Shown: positions 49,467 to 60,092, numbered from the stretch's first letter. The stretch is 64,000 bases of DNA from Bradyrhizobium sp. WSM471 (GCF_000244915.1 NZ_CM001442.1:7561012-7625011); one strand, 5' to 3'. Notes: generated from the sequence alone by a model not told the origin. Numbers and translations: made by a program.

Positions 49467-49606
49467 TGTCGTCCCGACGCAGGCCGGGCCCCATACCGCG
49501 AGGTCTATCGAGTGCGGGCGGTAGGAGCCCTGAACGACGAATCTTCGCCAAATTTCATTCGGTGGCTATGGGTCCCGGCCTTCGCCCGGCCTTCGCCGGG
49601 ACGACA
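49467..49606. repeat. Intergenic palindrome (tgtcgtcccgacgcaggccgggcccc type)
   Basis: Arms tgtcgtcccgacgc and gccgggacgaca; the interior has gggccccata / tatgggtcccgg. It separates the sox operon from the persulfide dioxygenase gene, so these are probably separate transcripts. Confidence 0.75.
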
Positions 49607-49735
49607 CTGAGTTTGCGGATAGCCCCGAAGCCCCACAATAAAAATCTTCTAAATATTCTCATTTCAACAGCACATTACTTCTCTTTTTGTCCCGCGGCGT
49701 AGTAGAATTGGAATCACTCCACGCCGGGTCTTGCC

Positions 49736-50773
49736 ATGATTTTCCGCCAGCTCTTCGACAGTGTTTCGGGTACCTACAGCTATCTCCTGGCGAGCCGCGC
49801 CGGCGGCGAGGCGCTGATCCTCGATCCCGTGCTGGAGAAGGTGGACCGCTACTGCCAGCTGCTGCGCGAGCTCGATCTCAAGCTGGTCAAGGCCGTGGAC
49901 ACCCATCTGCACGCCGACCACGTCACCGGCCTCGGCGAGCTGCGCGACCGCACCCATTGCATGACCGTGATGGGCGACCAGACCAAGGCCGACGTGGTGG
50001 CGATGCGGGTTGCCGACGGCGACAAGGTGACGATCGAGGGCCTGGCGCTCGACGTGATGTACACGCCCGGCCACACCGACGATTCCTATTCCTATTTGAT
50101 GGGCGACCGCGTCTTCACCGGCGATACGCTGCTGATCCGCGGCACCGGCCGCACCGATTTCCAGAACGGCTCGTCGCGTGCGCAGTACGATTCGATCTTC
50201 AACCGCCTGCTCAAGCTGCCCGACGAGACCATGGTGTTTCCGGCGCATGACTACAAGGGCGACACCGTCTCCACCATCGGCGAGGAGAAGCGCTACAATC
50301 CGCGGCTCCAGGTGCGCTCGGTCGACGATTACATCGAGCTGATGGCCAATCTGAAGCTGCCCAATCCGAAGATGATGGACGTCGCGGTGCCCGCCAACAT
50401 GCATGTCGGCCTGCACCAGGAGGAGCTGGAGAAGGAGGGCCGTGCGCTCCGCGCCGTCGAGGCGATCCGCAGCCTCGGCCGTCCCGATATCCTGCTGGTC
50501 GATTTGCGCGAGGCCAATGAGCGGATGAAGCACGGCATGCTCGAAGGCGCGCTGCATACGCCCTATCCGTCCGTTGAGGACAGCCTCAAGCCCGGCGGCA
50601 TGCTGCGCGAGGTCGCGGCCGCCACCGGCCGCCGCGTCGTGTTCTTCTGCGCCTTCGGTGAGCGCTCCGCGATGGCTGTCGCCGCCGCCAAGGAGGCCGG
50701 GCTCACCAACACCGCCCACATCGCCGGCGGCATCGATGCCTGGAAGAAGGCCGGCGGGCCGGTGGTGCACTGA
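49736..50773 (+). CDS. Persulfide dioxygenase-rhodanese fusion
   Basis: 345 residues. The first 230 form a metallo-beta-lactamase fold of the ETHE1 group: DTHLHADHVTGLGELR, YTPGHTDDSYSYLMGDRVFT and FPAHDYKGDTVSTIGEEKRY with the iron-ligand His and Asp. The C-terminal rhodanese domain (from about 240: PDILLVDLREANERMKHGML) has the active-site loop FFCAFGERSAMA with a catalytic Cys. The enzyme oxidises glutathione persulfide to sulfite in the cytoplasm, and the rhodanese half can make persulfide from thiosulfate or consume the product. Being 288 bp after the sox operon, it probably handles the zero-valent sulfur that accumulates when soxCD is absent. Confidence 0.94.
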   Translation: MIFRQLFDSVSGTYSYLLASRAGGEALILDPVLEKVDRYCQLLRELDLKLVKAVDTHLHADHVTGLGELRDRTHCMTVMGDQTKADVVAMRVADGDKVTIEGLALDVMYTPGHTDDSYSYLMGDRVFTGDTLLIRGTGRTDFQNGSSRAQYDSIFNRLLKLPDETMVFPAHDYKGDTVSTIGEEKRYNPRLQVRSVDDYIELMANLKLPNPKMMDVAVPANMHVGLHQEELEKEGRALRAVEAIRSLGRPDILLVDLREANERMKHGMLEGALHTPYPSVEDSLKPGGMLREVAAATGRRVVFFCAFGERSAMAVAAAKEAGLTNTAHIAGGIDAWKKAGGPVVH

Positions 50774-50848
50774 CGACTTGAGATAAGTCAGGAACCGCAC
50801 ATATCTTCGGGATAGGATCGGGCGGAGCATCACCATCCGGGACCAGCC

Positions 50849-51022
50849 ATGGCCAAGATCGGCAAGCCGAGCGCGCCGCCCAAAATTGCGGACGACACGC
50901 CAGCAAAAGACAAGGCGAAGAAGCCTCCGCCTCCGCGCGACACCGACGATGATGATTACGAAGACGGCGACATCGCGACACCAAAGCGCGACCGCTACGG
51001 GCCGGATGACGAGCCGTTTTGA
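50849..51022 (+). CDS. 57-residue charged, probably disordered protein
   Basis: The frame encodes MAKIGKPSAPPKIADDTPAK, then a Lys/Pro stretch, an acidic run DTDDDDYEDGD and the ending RDRYGPDDEPF. There is no hydrophobic segment. The start ATG is preceded by a short purine patch, gggacc. Codon use is like that of neighbouring genes, with third-position GC dominance. It follows the persulfide dioxygenase gene by 75 bp. No family recognised; it may be a real small gene or a chance frame. Confidence 0.5.
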   Translation: MAKIGKPSAPPKIADDTPAKDKAKKPPPPRDTDDDDYEDGDIATPKRDRYGPDDEPF

Positions 51023-51050
51023 GGGCTCGGCTCTTGCCTCGCTCTCAACT

Positions 51051-51166
51051 GTCGTCCTGGCGAAAGCCAGGATCCATACCGCGTGATCTCTCGATCGTAG
51101 ATGGTCGCAGTACCGGACCACGAGTTTTCGCCAAATTGCTTCCTGGGGTGATGGGTCGACGGCGGG
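51051..51166. repeat. Intergenic palindrome, degraded copy (gtcgtcctggcgaaagccaggatcc type)
   Basis: The left arm gtcgtcctggcgaaagccagg is intact; the right arm (ggggtgatgggtcgacggc) is shortened compared with other copies. It fills most of the 247-bp gap before the MFS gene. Confidence 0.6.
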
Positions 51167-51269
51167 GAATCCCCCGCCCCGCGCTACTGCCATGCGCCTG
51201 CGTTCATGGACAAATAACCGCTCTGCCCGATAGTTTGCGCGTCTCCAAAGGACGTGAAACGGAACTGCA

Positions 51270-52478
51270 ATGGTCGACGTTCTCGCCGCACCGCAACAAG
51301 GCAAGGCGGACAGCGCGCTACGCACGCTGACGGGAATCTCGATCGCGCATTGGGTCAGCCATTTTCATCTGCTGGTCCTGCCGATGCTGTTTCCGTTCCT
51401 CAAGAATCAACTCGGCGTCGGCTATGTCGAACTCGGCTTTGCGCTGACGGTGTCGGCCGTGGTCTCGGGGCTGACGCAGGCGCCGACCGGCTATCTCGTC
51501 GACCATTTTGGCGCGCGACGGATCCTGCTGGGCGGCCTCACCCTCGGCGGCCTCGCGCTGATTCTGCTCGGCCTGCATCTCAGCTACGCCTCGCTGATCG
51601 CCTGCGCCGTGCTGCTCGGGCTCGCCAACAGCGTCTATCATCCCGCCGATTACGCCATCCTCGCCGAGCACATGGACGAAGCGCGGATGGGCCGCGCCTT
51701 CTCGATCCATACCTTTGCCGGCTATTTCGGCGGCGCGGTGGCGCCGGCGATCGTCGCCGCGCTGGTCACCGTATCCGGCGGTGCCGGTGCGCTGATCGCA
51801 TCGGGCACCATCGGCGTTCTGGTCGCGCTGTTGCTGGTGACCATGAACATTCCCGATGCCGGCGCGCACAAGACCAAGCCAGGCACCGAGAACGCACCCA
51901 AACAAGCCGTGATCACGCCGGCGCTGATCACGCTGACGGCACTGTTCATGCTGCTCAGCCTGTCGGTCGCCGGCATCAACAATTTCGGCGTGGTGGCGCT
52001 GATGAGTGGCTATGGCGCGACCTATTCCGCGGCCAATGTCGCGCTCACCGCCTTCCTCGGTGCGAGCGCCGCCGGCGTGCTCGCGGGCGGCTTCCTTGCC
52101 GACCACACCGAGCGCCACGGCTATGTCGCCGCCGCCTGCTTTGCCGCGAACGCGGCGATCGTGCTGCTGATCGCGCTGGTCACGCTGCCGGGCTGGGCGC
52201 TGACCGCCACGATGGCGGCCGCGGGATTCCTCTCCGGCGTGATCGCGCCATCGCGCGACATGCTGGTGCGCAATGCGGCACCTCCCGGCGCGGCCGGCCG
52301 CGCCTTCGGCATCGTCTCAACCGGCTTCAATCTCGGCGGCATCGTCAGCCCGCTGCTGTTCGGCTGGATCATGGACCAGAGCGCGCCGCATTGGGTGTTC
52401 GGGGCGTCCGTGATCTTCATGGTCGCGACGGTGGTGCTGTCGCCGTTCACGGAGCGGAAGCGGCCAATCGCTGCTTGA
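51270..52478 (+). CDS. MFS transporter (Fsr-like)
   Basis: 402 residues with twelve helices. GISIAHWVSHFHLLVLPMLF forms helix 1, AVVSGLTQAPTGYLVDHFGA helix 2 plus loop, and ANSVYHPADYAILAEHM matches the region around HPA in fosmidomycin-resistance (Fsr) type exporters. The likely role is drug or metabolite export. ATG 51270 follows acggaactgca with GGA upstream. Confidence 0.9.
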   Translation: MVDVLAAPQQGKADSALRTLTGISIAHWVSHFHLLVLPMLFPFLKNQLGVGYVELGFALTVSAVVSGLTQAPTGYLVDHFGARRILLGGLTLGGLALILLGLHLSYASLIACAVLLGLANSVYHPADYAILAEHMDEARMGRAFSIHTFAGYFGGAVAPAIVAALVTVSGGAGALIASGTIGVLVALLLVTMNIPDAGAHKTKPGTENAPKQAVITPALITLTALFMLLSLSVAGINNFGVVALMSGYGATYSAANVALTAFLGASAAGVLAGGFLADHTERHGYVAAACFAANAAIVLLIALVTLPGWALTATMAAAGFLSGVIAPSRDMLVRNAAPPGAAGRAFGIVSTGFNLGGIVSPLLFGWIMDQSAPHWVFGASVIFMVATVVLSPFTERKRPIAA

Positions 52479-52496
52479 GCAACAAACTCGATGGTC

Positions 52497-52603
52497 GGGC
52501 CATAGCCACCGAAAGGTGTTGTGGCGCGAGCTGGTCAATACCAGTCTTCGCCAAGCTAAAAATCGTGAGTATGGATCCCGGCCTTCGCCGGGATGACAGT
52601 TGT
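52497..52603. repeat. Remnant of an intergenic palindrome (atcccggccttcgccgggatgac)
   Basis: Only the right part (tatggatcccggccttcgccggg plus atgac) is well kept; the left part, gccatagccaccgaaagg, is diverged. It lies between convergent MFS genes. Confidence 0.5.
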
Positions 52604-52625
52604 GATTGGGTTGGCGGATGCCCCC

Positions 52626-53996
52626 TTACGTCGGCGACACCGCGCTCTTCAGCGGCGCTGCCTGCGGCGCAGCTCCACCGGTCAGCCTGGCCTTTTCCGT
52701 GTTGGGCCAGAGCAGGAGCAGTCCGAGCAGGCCGGAGCCGACCATGATCGCGGCGTTGATGGTGAAGCCGGTCATGTAGCCGTCGAGCATGCTGCCGGCG
52801 CGCTGGATCACGCTGCCCATCACCAGCGGCGCCACGATGCCCGAAAGCGTATAGAGCGCACCGTAGATCGCGAGAACCGCGCCGCGCTGCGACGTCGGCG
52901 TGAATTCGCCGAGCATGGGCGGGCAGACGACGTAGATCGCGCCGCACAGGCCGGAGCCGACCACAAGCAGGGCGATCTGGAGGCCGGCGCCCTGGACGTG
53001 CGGCATCATCGCGAGGATCAGGCCGCCGACGATCAGCGGTACCGAGCCGAGCACGCCGCGCGAAATCCGCGACGTGTAGCCGCGCGCCAACATCACCTGC
53101 GAGATCCAGCCCGTGAGAATGACGATGGTCGCCCCGAACACCCAGGGCAGGATCGAGACGAAGCCCGCCTGAGACTGCGAGAAGCCGAGGCCCTTGACGA
53201 TGAAGGGCGTGAACCAGGTGAGCCCGAGCGACAGCGCCCAATAAGCGCCGAAGGTCGCGGTCACGCAGCCGATGAAGGTGCGCGATGTCAGAAGCTGGAG
53301 ATAGGGTATTCTAGGTTCGATCACGGCCGATGCGTGGGTGTCCAGCGGGCCTTCCTTGCCGAGTGCGAGCCAGGCGGCGACCCAGATCAGCCCTACGATT
53401 CCGAGGGCGCCGAATGCATAGTGCCAGGAATGGTTGACGATGATCCAGTTCAGCGCCGGCACCGCCAGGATCACGCCGAAGGCCGAACCCTGCGACAGGA
53501 TTGCGGTCGGCATCGTGCGCTTCTCGTCGGGGAACCATTTGTAGACCGCGTGCATCGCCACCGAGGCCGCCGGGCCTTCGCCGGCGCCGAGCACGATGCG
53601 GCAGATCAGGAGCGTGGTGAAAGAGACGGTGCCGACCATCGGAAACTGCGTCAGCGCCCAGATCACCGCGAGCGTCAACAGCACCCAGCGGGTCGGTACC
53701 TTGTTGACGATGAAGCCGACCACGATCGCCGAGATCGAGAACAGGAAGAAAAACGACGAGCCAAGCAGGCCGAACTGCTCGGGCTCGAGCTTCAGCTCGG
53801 TCATGATCGGAACGCCCGCAAGACCGACGACGATCTTGTCGGCGAAGTTCACCAGCATGAAAAGGAACAGGAGAAATGTGACGGTCCAGGCACCCTTCGG
53901 CGTTTCCTTCGGCGTTTCCTTGGGCGTTTGCTTTTGCGCTTCCTTGGACGTCCCCGTCATCTTGCCCGCCGCGGGCTGCGTTGCCTGAGCGCTCAT
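52626..53996 (-). CDS. MFS transporter (anion:cation symporter type)
   Basis: 456 residues. The N-terminal tail of about 35 residues is hydrophilic and repetitive (QKQTPKETPKETPKG), encoded by a small tandem repeat at 53900-53940. Twelve helices follow, starting WTVTFLLFLFMLVNFADKIV, and CRIVLGAGEGPAASVAMHAV and KWFPDEKRTMPTAI are the usual ACS-family loop motifs. Substrate is probably an organic or sugar acid. The ATG at 53996 follows GGGGAG; the open frame upstream to 54095 lacks support. Confidence 0.92.
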   Translation of the reverse strand: MSAQATQPAAGKMTGTSKEAQKQTPKETPKETPKGAWTVTFLLFLFMLVNFADKIVVGLAGVPIMTELKLEPEQFGLLGSSFFFLFSISAIVVGFIVNKVPTRWVLLTLAVIWALTQFPMVGTVSFTTLLICRIVLGAGEGPAASVAMHAVYKWFPDEKRTMPTAILSQGSAFGVILAVPALNWIIVNHSWHYAFGALGIVGLIWVAAWLALGKEGPLDTHASAVIEPRIPYLQLLTSRTFIGCVTATFGAYWALSLGLTWFTPFIVKGLGFSQSQAGFVSILPWVFGATIVILTGWISQVMLARGYTSRISRGVLGSVPLIVGGLILAMMPHVQGAGLQIALLVVGSGLCGAIYVVCPPMLGEFTPTSQRGAVLAIYGALYTLSGIVAPLVMGSVIQRAGSMLDGYMTGFTINAAIMVGSGLLGLLLLWPNTEKARLTGGAAPQAAPLKSAVSPT

Positions 53997-54141
53997 CGTT
54001 CTCCCCGTCGTCCCTTTTTGGCACTTTTTTGATGTGATCCTCTTGGGAGCTAACAACGGCTTCAATAGCAACGCAACCCGGCATTTCCGCAGCAAGTGTG
54101 CTACGCAGCAATTCCGCTAATTCCGTCCGGCGCCATTCATC

Positions 54142-54791
<650 letters not shown>

Positions 54792-54795
<4 letters not shown>

Positions 54796-57254
54796 GGCGC
54801 GCGCTCTGGGTCCTCGCCGTCCTGCTCAGTCATTGGCGGCGCCACAAGATGCAGTTCGCGACGCTCCTGATCGGGCTGATCGCGGCGACTGCGCTGTGGA
54901 GCGGCGTGCAGGCCATCAATCAGCAGGCCCGCAACGCCTATGACCGCGCCGCGGCAACCTTCGGCGGCGCGCGAACGCCGATGCTGGTCGCGCCTGATGC
55001 CGCGACTTTTCCGCAGGAATTGTTCGTCAAGCTCCGTCGCGCCGGCTGGCCGGTCTCGCCGATGCTGGAGGGACGGGTCCAGGTCAACGGGCGTTCGGTC
55101 CGGCTGCTCGGCATCGAGCCGGTGACGCTGCCGGTCGATGTCGGCAACGCACCCCGCCTAGGCGCCGGCGATCTGAGCAGCTTCGTCGCGCCGCCTGGCC
55201 AGACGTTGGTGGCGAAGGAAACGCTGAACGACTTGCAGGAGCAGGAGGGCGCGGCACCAGCGATCAGCAGCGGCGCAAAACTGCCGCCGCTGCACGTACT
55301 GCCGCAGCTTGTGCCCGACGTGCTGGTGGTCGATATCGGCCTGGCGCAGCGGCTGCTGAACAAGCCCGACCAGATCTCGCGGCTGCTGATCGGCAAAGCG
55401 AAGGGCAAGCCCGCGCCGTTGGCGAGCGTCGTCGGCGACCGCTTGCAGCGGGTCGAGCCCGACGCGGAGACCGAGCTGGAGCGCCTCACCGACAGCTTTC
55501 ATCTCAACCTCACCGCGTTCGGCCTGCTGTCGTTCTTCGTCGGTCTCTTCATCGTCAATTCGGCCGTCGGCCTCGCCTTCGAGCAGCGGCTGCCGATGCT
55601 GCGTACGCTGCGGGCCTGCGGTGCCTCGGCGCGACTCGTCAACACCGTGCTGGTTGTCGAGCTCGTGGCGCTGTCGCTGGTCGCAGGCCTGATCGGGCTA
55701 GCCTGCGGCTATTTCATTGCAGCCGCGCTCTTGCCCGACGTCGCGGCGTCCCTGCGTGGACTCTACGGCGCGCAAATCCCGGGGCAGCTCAGCTTGCGAC
55801 CCGAATGGTGGCTCGCCGGAATCGGCATCAGCATTGTGGGCGCGCTTGTTGCCGCGGCGACCAGCCTGATCAAGGCTGTCAGGATGCCGGTGCTGGCGAC
55901 CGCGCAGCCGCGCGCCTGGCAACAGAGGCAGCGCCGTTGGCTGATCCTGCAAAGCGGGGCTGCCTGCGCCGTGTTCGCGGTCGCGCTGTTGCTGCTCCAG
56001 TACGGGCAATCGCTGATCGCGGGCTTTGGCGTGCTGGCGGCACTGATGCTCGGCGCCGCGTTGATCCTGCCCGCGTTCCTCGACATCATCCTGCGGACCG
56101 GCCAGCGTTTCGCGCGACAGCCGCTCGCCCTGTGGTTCTGGGCGGACAGCCGGCAGCAGCTCTCGGGTTTGTCGCTGGCGCTGATGGCGCTGCTGCTCGC
56201 GCTCGCCGTCAATGTCGGGGTGTCCACCATGGTGGAAACGTTCAGCCGCACGTTCATCGGTTGGCTCAACGGGCGGCTCGGAGCCGACGTCTACATCAGC
56301 GCCCCCGACAATGCGAAAGGCGTCGCGATCCGCAACTGGTTGAAGGAGCGCCGCGATGTCGAGGCGATCCTGTCGGGCGGACGCGCCGAGGCGCAGGTAC
56401 AGGGGCAGCCGGTGGAACTGCTCGGCCTGCCCGATCACGCGCTCTATCGCGAGCGCTGGCCGCTGCTCGAAGCCGCGCCGCGTGCCTGGACCCGGCTCAT
56501 ACCCGGCAATGCCGCGTTCATCAGCGAGCAGCTGAGCCGCCGCCTCAACGTCCGCGTTGGCGATGTCGTCGACGTCCCGGCTCCAGGTGGGACCTGGGAG
56601 CTCGACATCGTCGGCATCTATGCCGACTACGGCAACCCCAAGGGCCAGCTTGCGGTGAATGTCGCGGCGCTGATCCGGCAATTTCCGCAGACGCCGCAGA
56701 CACGCATCGGCCTGATCGTCGCGAAGGAAAACATCCCCGGCCTAATTGCGGCGCTGCAGAAGCAGTTTGCGCTCGACGACCGCAGCGTCGCCGACCAGGC
56801 GACGGTGAAGGCCGAGTCGATCCGGATCTTCAACCGGACCTTTGCGGTGACCTCGGCGCTGAACGCATTCACGCTCGGCGTCGCCGGGATTGCGCTTCTG
56901 ACCAGCCTTCTCACACTGGCGAACTCGCGCCTGCCGCAGCTTGCGCCGCTCTGGGCGATCGGCATCACGCGGCCGCGCCTTGCCGCGATCGAATTGACAA
57001 AGACGCTGTCGGTTGCGCTGTTCACGTCGCTCCTGGCCGTACCGCTCGGGCTGCTGGTGGCGTGGTGCCTGATCGCGATCGTCAACGTCAAGGCGTTCGG
57101 CTGGCGGCTGCCTTTCCATGTGTTTCCGTTGCAACTCGTCGAGCTGGTCGCGGTCGCGCTGTTCGCCTCGTTGCTTGCCGCCCTGCTGCCGATGATCCGA
57201 CTGGCCCGAATGCAGCCGGCGAACCTCGTCAAGGTGTTTGCCAATGAGCGCTGA
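54792..57254 (+). CDS. FtsX-type ABC transporter permease
   Basis: 820 residues with two MacB/FtsX modules: N-terminal helix (FATLLIGLIAATALWSGVQA), a large periplasmic domain (about 45-230), three helices at about 245-365 (LTAFGLLSFFVGLFIVNSAV), then a repeat of the pattern with a second periplasmic domain (about 485-670) and three C-terminal helices. It resembles AttF/AttG-like permeases fused in one chain. The first gene provides its ATPase; the downstream gene begins within its last codons. The substrate is unknown, but the lipocalin-like partner suggests a hydrophobic molecule. Confidence 0.92.
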
Positions 57255-58326
57255 CAATCTCTCGCGGCGCACCTTCGCCGGTGGAATCGCGGCGCTCCTG
57301 GCGGCCCGCCGTGCGGGCGCGCAAGGCTATGCCGGGCTCGGCGAGAACGCCGACGGCTTTGCTAAAGTGACGCCGGGAAAGACGTTCGCCTTTCCGGGCG
57401 ATCACGGACCGCACCCGGAGTTTCGCATCGAGTGGTGGTATCTCACGGCGAATCTCGTCGACGCCAGTGGCGCGGCGTGCGGCCTGCAATGGACGCTGTT
57501 TCGCCAGGCAACGCAGCCGGGGCCGCAGGGTGAAGGCTGGGCCAATCAACAGGTGTGGATGGCGCATGCGGCGGTGACGCGCGCCGACACCCATCGTTTC
57601 AGCGAGCTGTTTTCCCGCGGCGGTGTGGGGCAGGCCGGCGTCACGGCGAAACCGTTCTCGGCCTGGATCGACGATTGGGAGATGAACGGATCCGAGCACA
57701 CCGGCGATCGAACCCTGGCGCCGCTGACGCTGAAGGCCTCCGGCGCCGACTTCAGTTACGCGCTGACGCTGGAGACCGATCGTCCAGTGGTGTTGCAGGG
57801 CGACGGCGGCTACAGCCGCAAGTCGGAGCGCGGGCAGGCCTCCTACTATTACAGCCAGCCGTTCTATCGCGCCCGTGGCACCCTCACCATCGACGACAGG
57901 CCGGTCGATGTTTCCGGCCAGGCCTGGATGGACCGCGAATGGAGCAGCCAACCGCTCGACGCCGACCAGACCGGCTGGGACTGGCTGTCGCTGCATCTCG
58001 CGTCCGGCGACAAGCTGATGCTGTACCGGTTGCGCCAGAAGGATGGCAGGGACTATCCATTCGGCAACTGGATCAGCGCGACAGGCGAGACGCAGATGAT
58101 CGCGGGTGCCGATATCCAGATGATTCCAAAGGCGACGGCTGAGGTGGCAGGGCGCGAGCTGCCGGTCGAATGGCAGATCGCGGTCCATTCGCGCTCGTTC
58201 TCGATCCAGTGCAAGCCGCTCAATCCGAAGGCGTGGATGGGGACCGGTTTTTCCTATTGGGAAGGACCGATCAGCTTTGCCGGTACGCATGACGGCGTTG
58301 GCTATCTCGAGCTGACCGGGTATTGA
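57244..58326 (+). CDS. Exported lipocalin-like protein (AttH/CrtC family)
   Basis: 360 residues. Tat-like leader SADNLSRRTFAGGIAALLAA, then the AttH/carotenoid-hydratase-type beta barrel: FPGDHGPHPEFRIEWWYLTA (about 45-65), GLQWTLFRQ, VSGQAWMDREWSSQPLDADQ-like block (QAWMDREWSSQPLDADQTGW) and WDWLSLHLASGDKLMLYRLR. It overlaps the permease gene by 11 bp, showing joint expression. In the AttEFGH systems the lipocalin binds the cargo on the outside of the inner membrane. No carotenoid genes are present in the window, so a hydratase role is unlikely. Confidence 0.9.
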   Translation: MSADNLSRRTFAGGIAALLAARRAGAQGYAGLGENADGFAKVTPGKTFAFPGDHGPHPEFRIEWWYLTANLVDASGAACGLQWTLFRQATQPGPQGEGWANQQVWMAHAAVTRADTHRFSELFSRGGVGQAGVTAKPFSAWIDDWEMNGSEHTGDRTLAPLTLKASGADFSYALTLETDRPVVLQGDGGYSRKSERGQASYYYSQPFYRARGTLTIDDRPVDVSGQAWMDREWSSQPLDADQTGWDWLSLHLASGDKLMLYRLRQKDGRDYPFGNWISATGETQMIAGADIQMIPKATAEVAGRELPVEWQIAVHSRSFSIQCKPLNPKAWMGTGFSYWEGPISFAGTHDGVGYLELTGY

Positions 58327-58353
58327 ACCGGGACCTCTTCGAAGGAACTAGCG

Positions 58354-58740
58354 ATGTATCATCTCACCGCCCTCGTCACGCTGCTGGCGATCCTGTTCTA
58401 CTTCTTCATCACCATCAACGTGTCGCGCTCGCGCACCAAAACCGGCGTCAAGGTGCCGGCAATGTCGGGCCATCCGGATTTCGAGCGCGCGTTCCGGATC
58501 CAGATGAACACGCTGGAATGGATGCCGATCTTCCTGCCGTCGCTCTGGCTGTTCGCGATTTACATCAATGATGCCGGTGCAGCGGCAATCGGTGCGATCT
58601 GGATTGCCGGCCGCATCGTCTACTTCATCGGCTATTCGAAGGCCGCCGCAAAACGCGGCCCGGGATTTTTCATTCAGGGCATCGCGGCCATTGCGCTGTG
58701 GGCGGGGGCGCTGGGAGCGGCGGTGCTGCGGCTGGTGTGA
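58354..58740 (+). CDS. MAPEG-family membrane protein
   Basis: 128 residues with four helices. Marks are HPDFERAFRIQMNTLEWMPI, a MAPEG signature for the glutathione- or lipid-binding loop, and AGRIVYFIGYSKAAAKRGPG. Family members are glutathione transferases or eicosanoid-type enzymes in eukaryotes; bacterial members are mostly uncharacterised. It is 27 bp after the lipocalin gene and probably in the same operon. Confidence 0.92.
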   Translation: MYHLTALVTLLAILFYFFITINVSRSRTKTGVKVPAMSGHPDFERAFRIQMNTLEWMPIFLPSLWLFAIYINDAGAAAIGAIWIAGRIVYFIGYSKAAAKRGPGFFIQGIAAIALWAGALGAAVLRLV

Positions 58741-58765
58741 GGGGCGGGCTGCGACGACTCTCCCC

Positions 58766-58889
58766 GCCGTCGTCCTGGCGAAAGCCAGGACCCATAACCG
58801 CGGGATGTGGTTATGGGCACGATGGTGGCCACAGCTTTTTCAACCATTGCCGGCTGGGGTAATGGGTCCTGGCTTTCGCCAGGACGACA
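58766..58889. repeat. Intergenic palindrome (gccgtcgtcctggcgaaagccaggaccc type)
   Basis: Arms cgtcgtcctggcgaaagccag and ctggctttcgccaggacgac are nearly perfect complements over about 20 bases. It is the best preserved copy of its family and lies between convergent genes (MAPEG and binding protein), where it could end both transcripts. Confidence 0.85.
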
Positions 58890-58898
58890 TAAATAGCC

Positions 58899-60092
58899 TC
58901 ACTTCGTCAGCGGGCAGCCGCTCTCCTTGGCGGTGAAGAACGCCTTCTCGCCGGGAACGACCGCGAGCTGCTTGTAATAGTCCCAGGGCTTCTTCGATTC
59001 GGAGGGCTTCTTGACTTCGAACAGATACATGTCGTGGACCATGCGGCCATTCTCGAGCACCTTGCCGCCTTGCGCGAAGTCGTCGTTGACCGGCAACTCC
59101 TTCAGCTTCTTGGCGACCGCATCCGGATCCTTGGTGCCGGCGGCCTTGACCGCCTTGAGATAGCTCAGCGTCGCCGAATAGGTGCCGGCCTGGATCATGT
59201 TCGGCATCCGGCCGGTGCGCTTGAGAAAGCGTTCGCCGAGATTGCGGGTGCGGTCGTTGATATCCCAGTAATAGCCCTCGGTCAGCACCAGGCCTTGCGC
59301 GGCCTGCAAGCCGAGGCCGTTCACTTCGGCGAGCGTCATCAAGAGGCCCGCGAGCTTCTGGCCACCGGAGACGATGCCGAACTCGGACGCCTGCTTGATC
59401 GAGTTGGTGGTGTCGAGGCCGGCATTGGCAAGGCCGACGATCTTCGCCTTCGAGCTCTGCGCCTGGAGCAGGAAGGAGGAGAAGTCCGAGGAGTTGAGCG
59501 GCACGCGCACCGAGCCAAGCACCTTGCCGCCATTGGCCGTGACGATCTCGCTGGTGTCCTTTTCCAGCGCGTAGCCGAAGGCGTAGTCCGCGGTCAGGAA
59601 GAACCAGCTATCGCCGCCGGCCTTGGTCAGCGAGCCGCCGGTGCCGACACCGAGCGCACGGGTGTCATACGCCCAGTGGAAACCGTAGGGCTGGCAGGCA
59701 TCGCCGGTGAGGCGCGAGGTCGCAGCGCCGACGACGATGTCGATCTTCTTCTTTTCCTTGGAGAGCTCGTGGATCGCGAGCGCGACCGACGAGGTCGTCA
59801 GCTCCGTGATCATGTCGACGTTCTCGACGTCGTACCAGCGGCGCGCGATCGAGGTGGCGAGATCCGGCTTGTTCTGGTGGTCGGCGGTGACGAGTTCCAC
59901 CTTCTGGCCGAGCACCTCGCCGCCGAAATCCTCGATCGCCATCCTGGCGGCCTCGACCGACCATTTGCCGCCGTAATCGGCATAGACGCCGGACTGGTCG
60001 TTGAGGATGCCGATCTTGACGCCTTGCGCGGAGGCCGGCGCGGCCAGCAGCAAAGCCGAAATTGCGACAGCGGCCAAAAGTGTTGATTTCAT
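58899..60092 (-). CDS. Branched-chain-type ABC transporter substrate-binding protein
   Basis: 397 residues. Signal peptide STLLAAVAISALLLAAPASA, then VKIGILNDQSGVYADYGGKW, VTADHQNKPDLATSIARRWY and GDACQPYGFHWAYDT; the C-terminus PGEKAFFTAKESGCPLTK is typical of the family. It is the same subfamily as the partial protein at 1-567, with about the same block order, and is likewise not followed by permease genes. It probably supplies an unlinked Liv-type transporter with an aromatic or aliphatic acid. Confidence 0.93.
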   Translation of the reverse strand: MKSTLLAAVAISALLLAAPASAQGVKIGILNDQSGVYADYGGKWSVEAARMAIEDFGGEVLGQKVELVTADHQNKPDLATSIARRWYDVENVDMITELTTSSVALAIHELSKEKKKIDIVVGAATSRLTGDACQPYGFHWAYDTRALGVGTGGSLTKAGGDSWFFLTADYAFGYALEKDTSEIVTANGGKVLGSVRVPLNSSDFSSFLLQAQSSKAKIVGLANAGLDTTNSIKQASEFGIVSGGQKLAGLLMTLAEVNGLGLQAAQGLVLTEGYYWDINDRTRNLGERFLKRTGRMPNMIQAGTYSATLSYLKAVKAAGTKDPDAVAKKLKELPVNDDFAQGGKVLENGRMVHDMYLFEVKKPSESKKPWDYYKQLAVVPGEKAFFTAKESGCPLTK

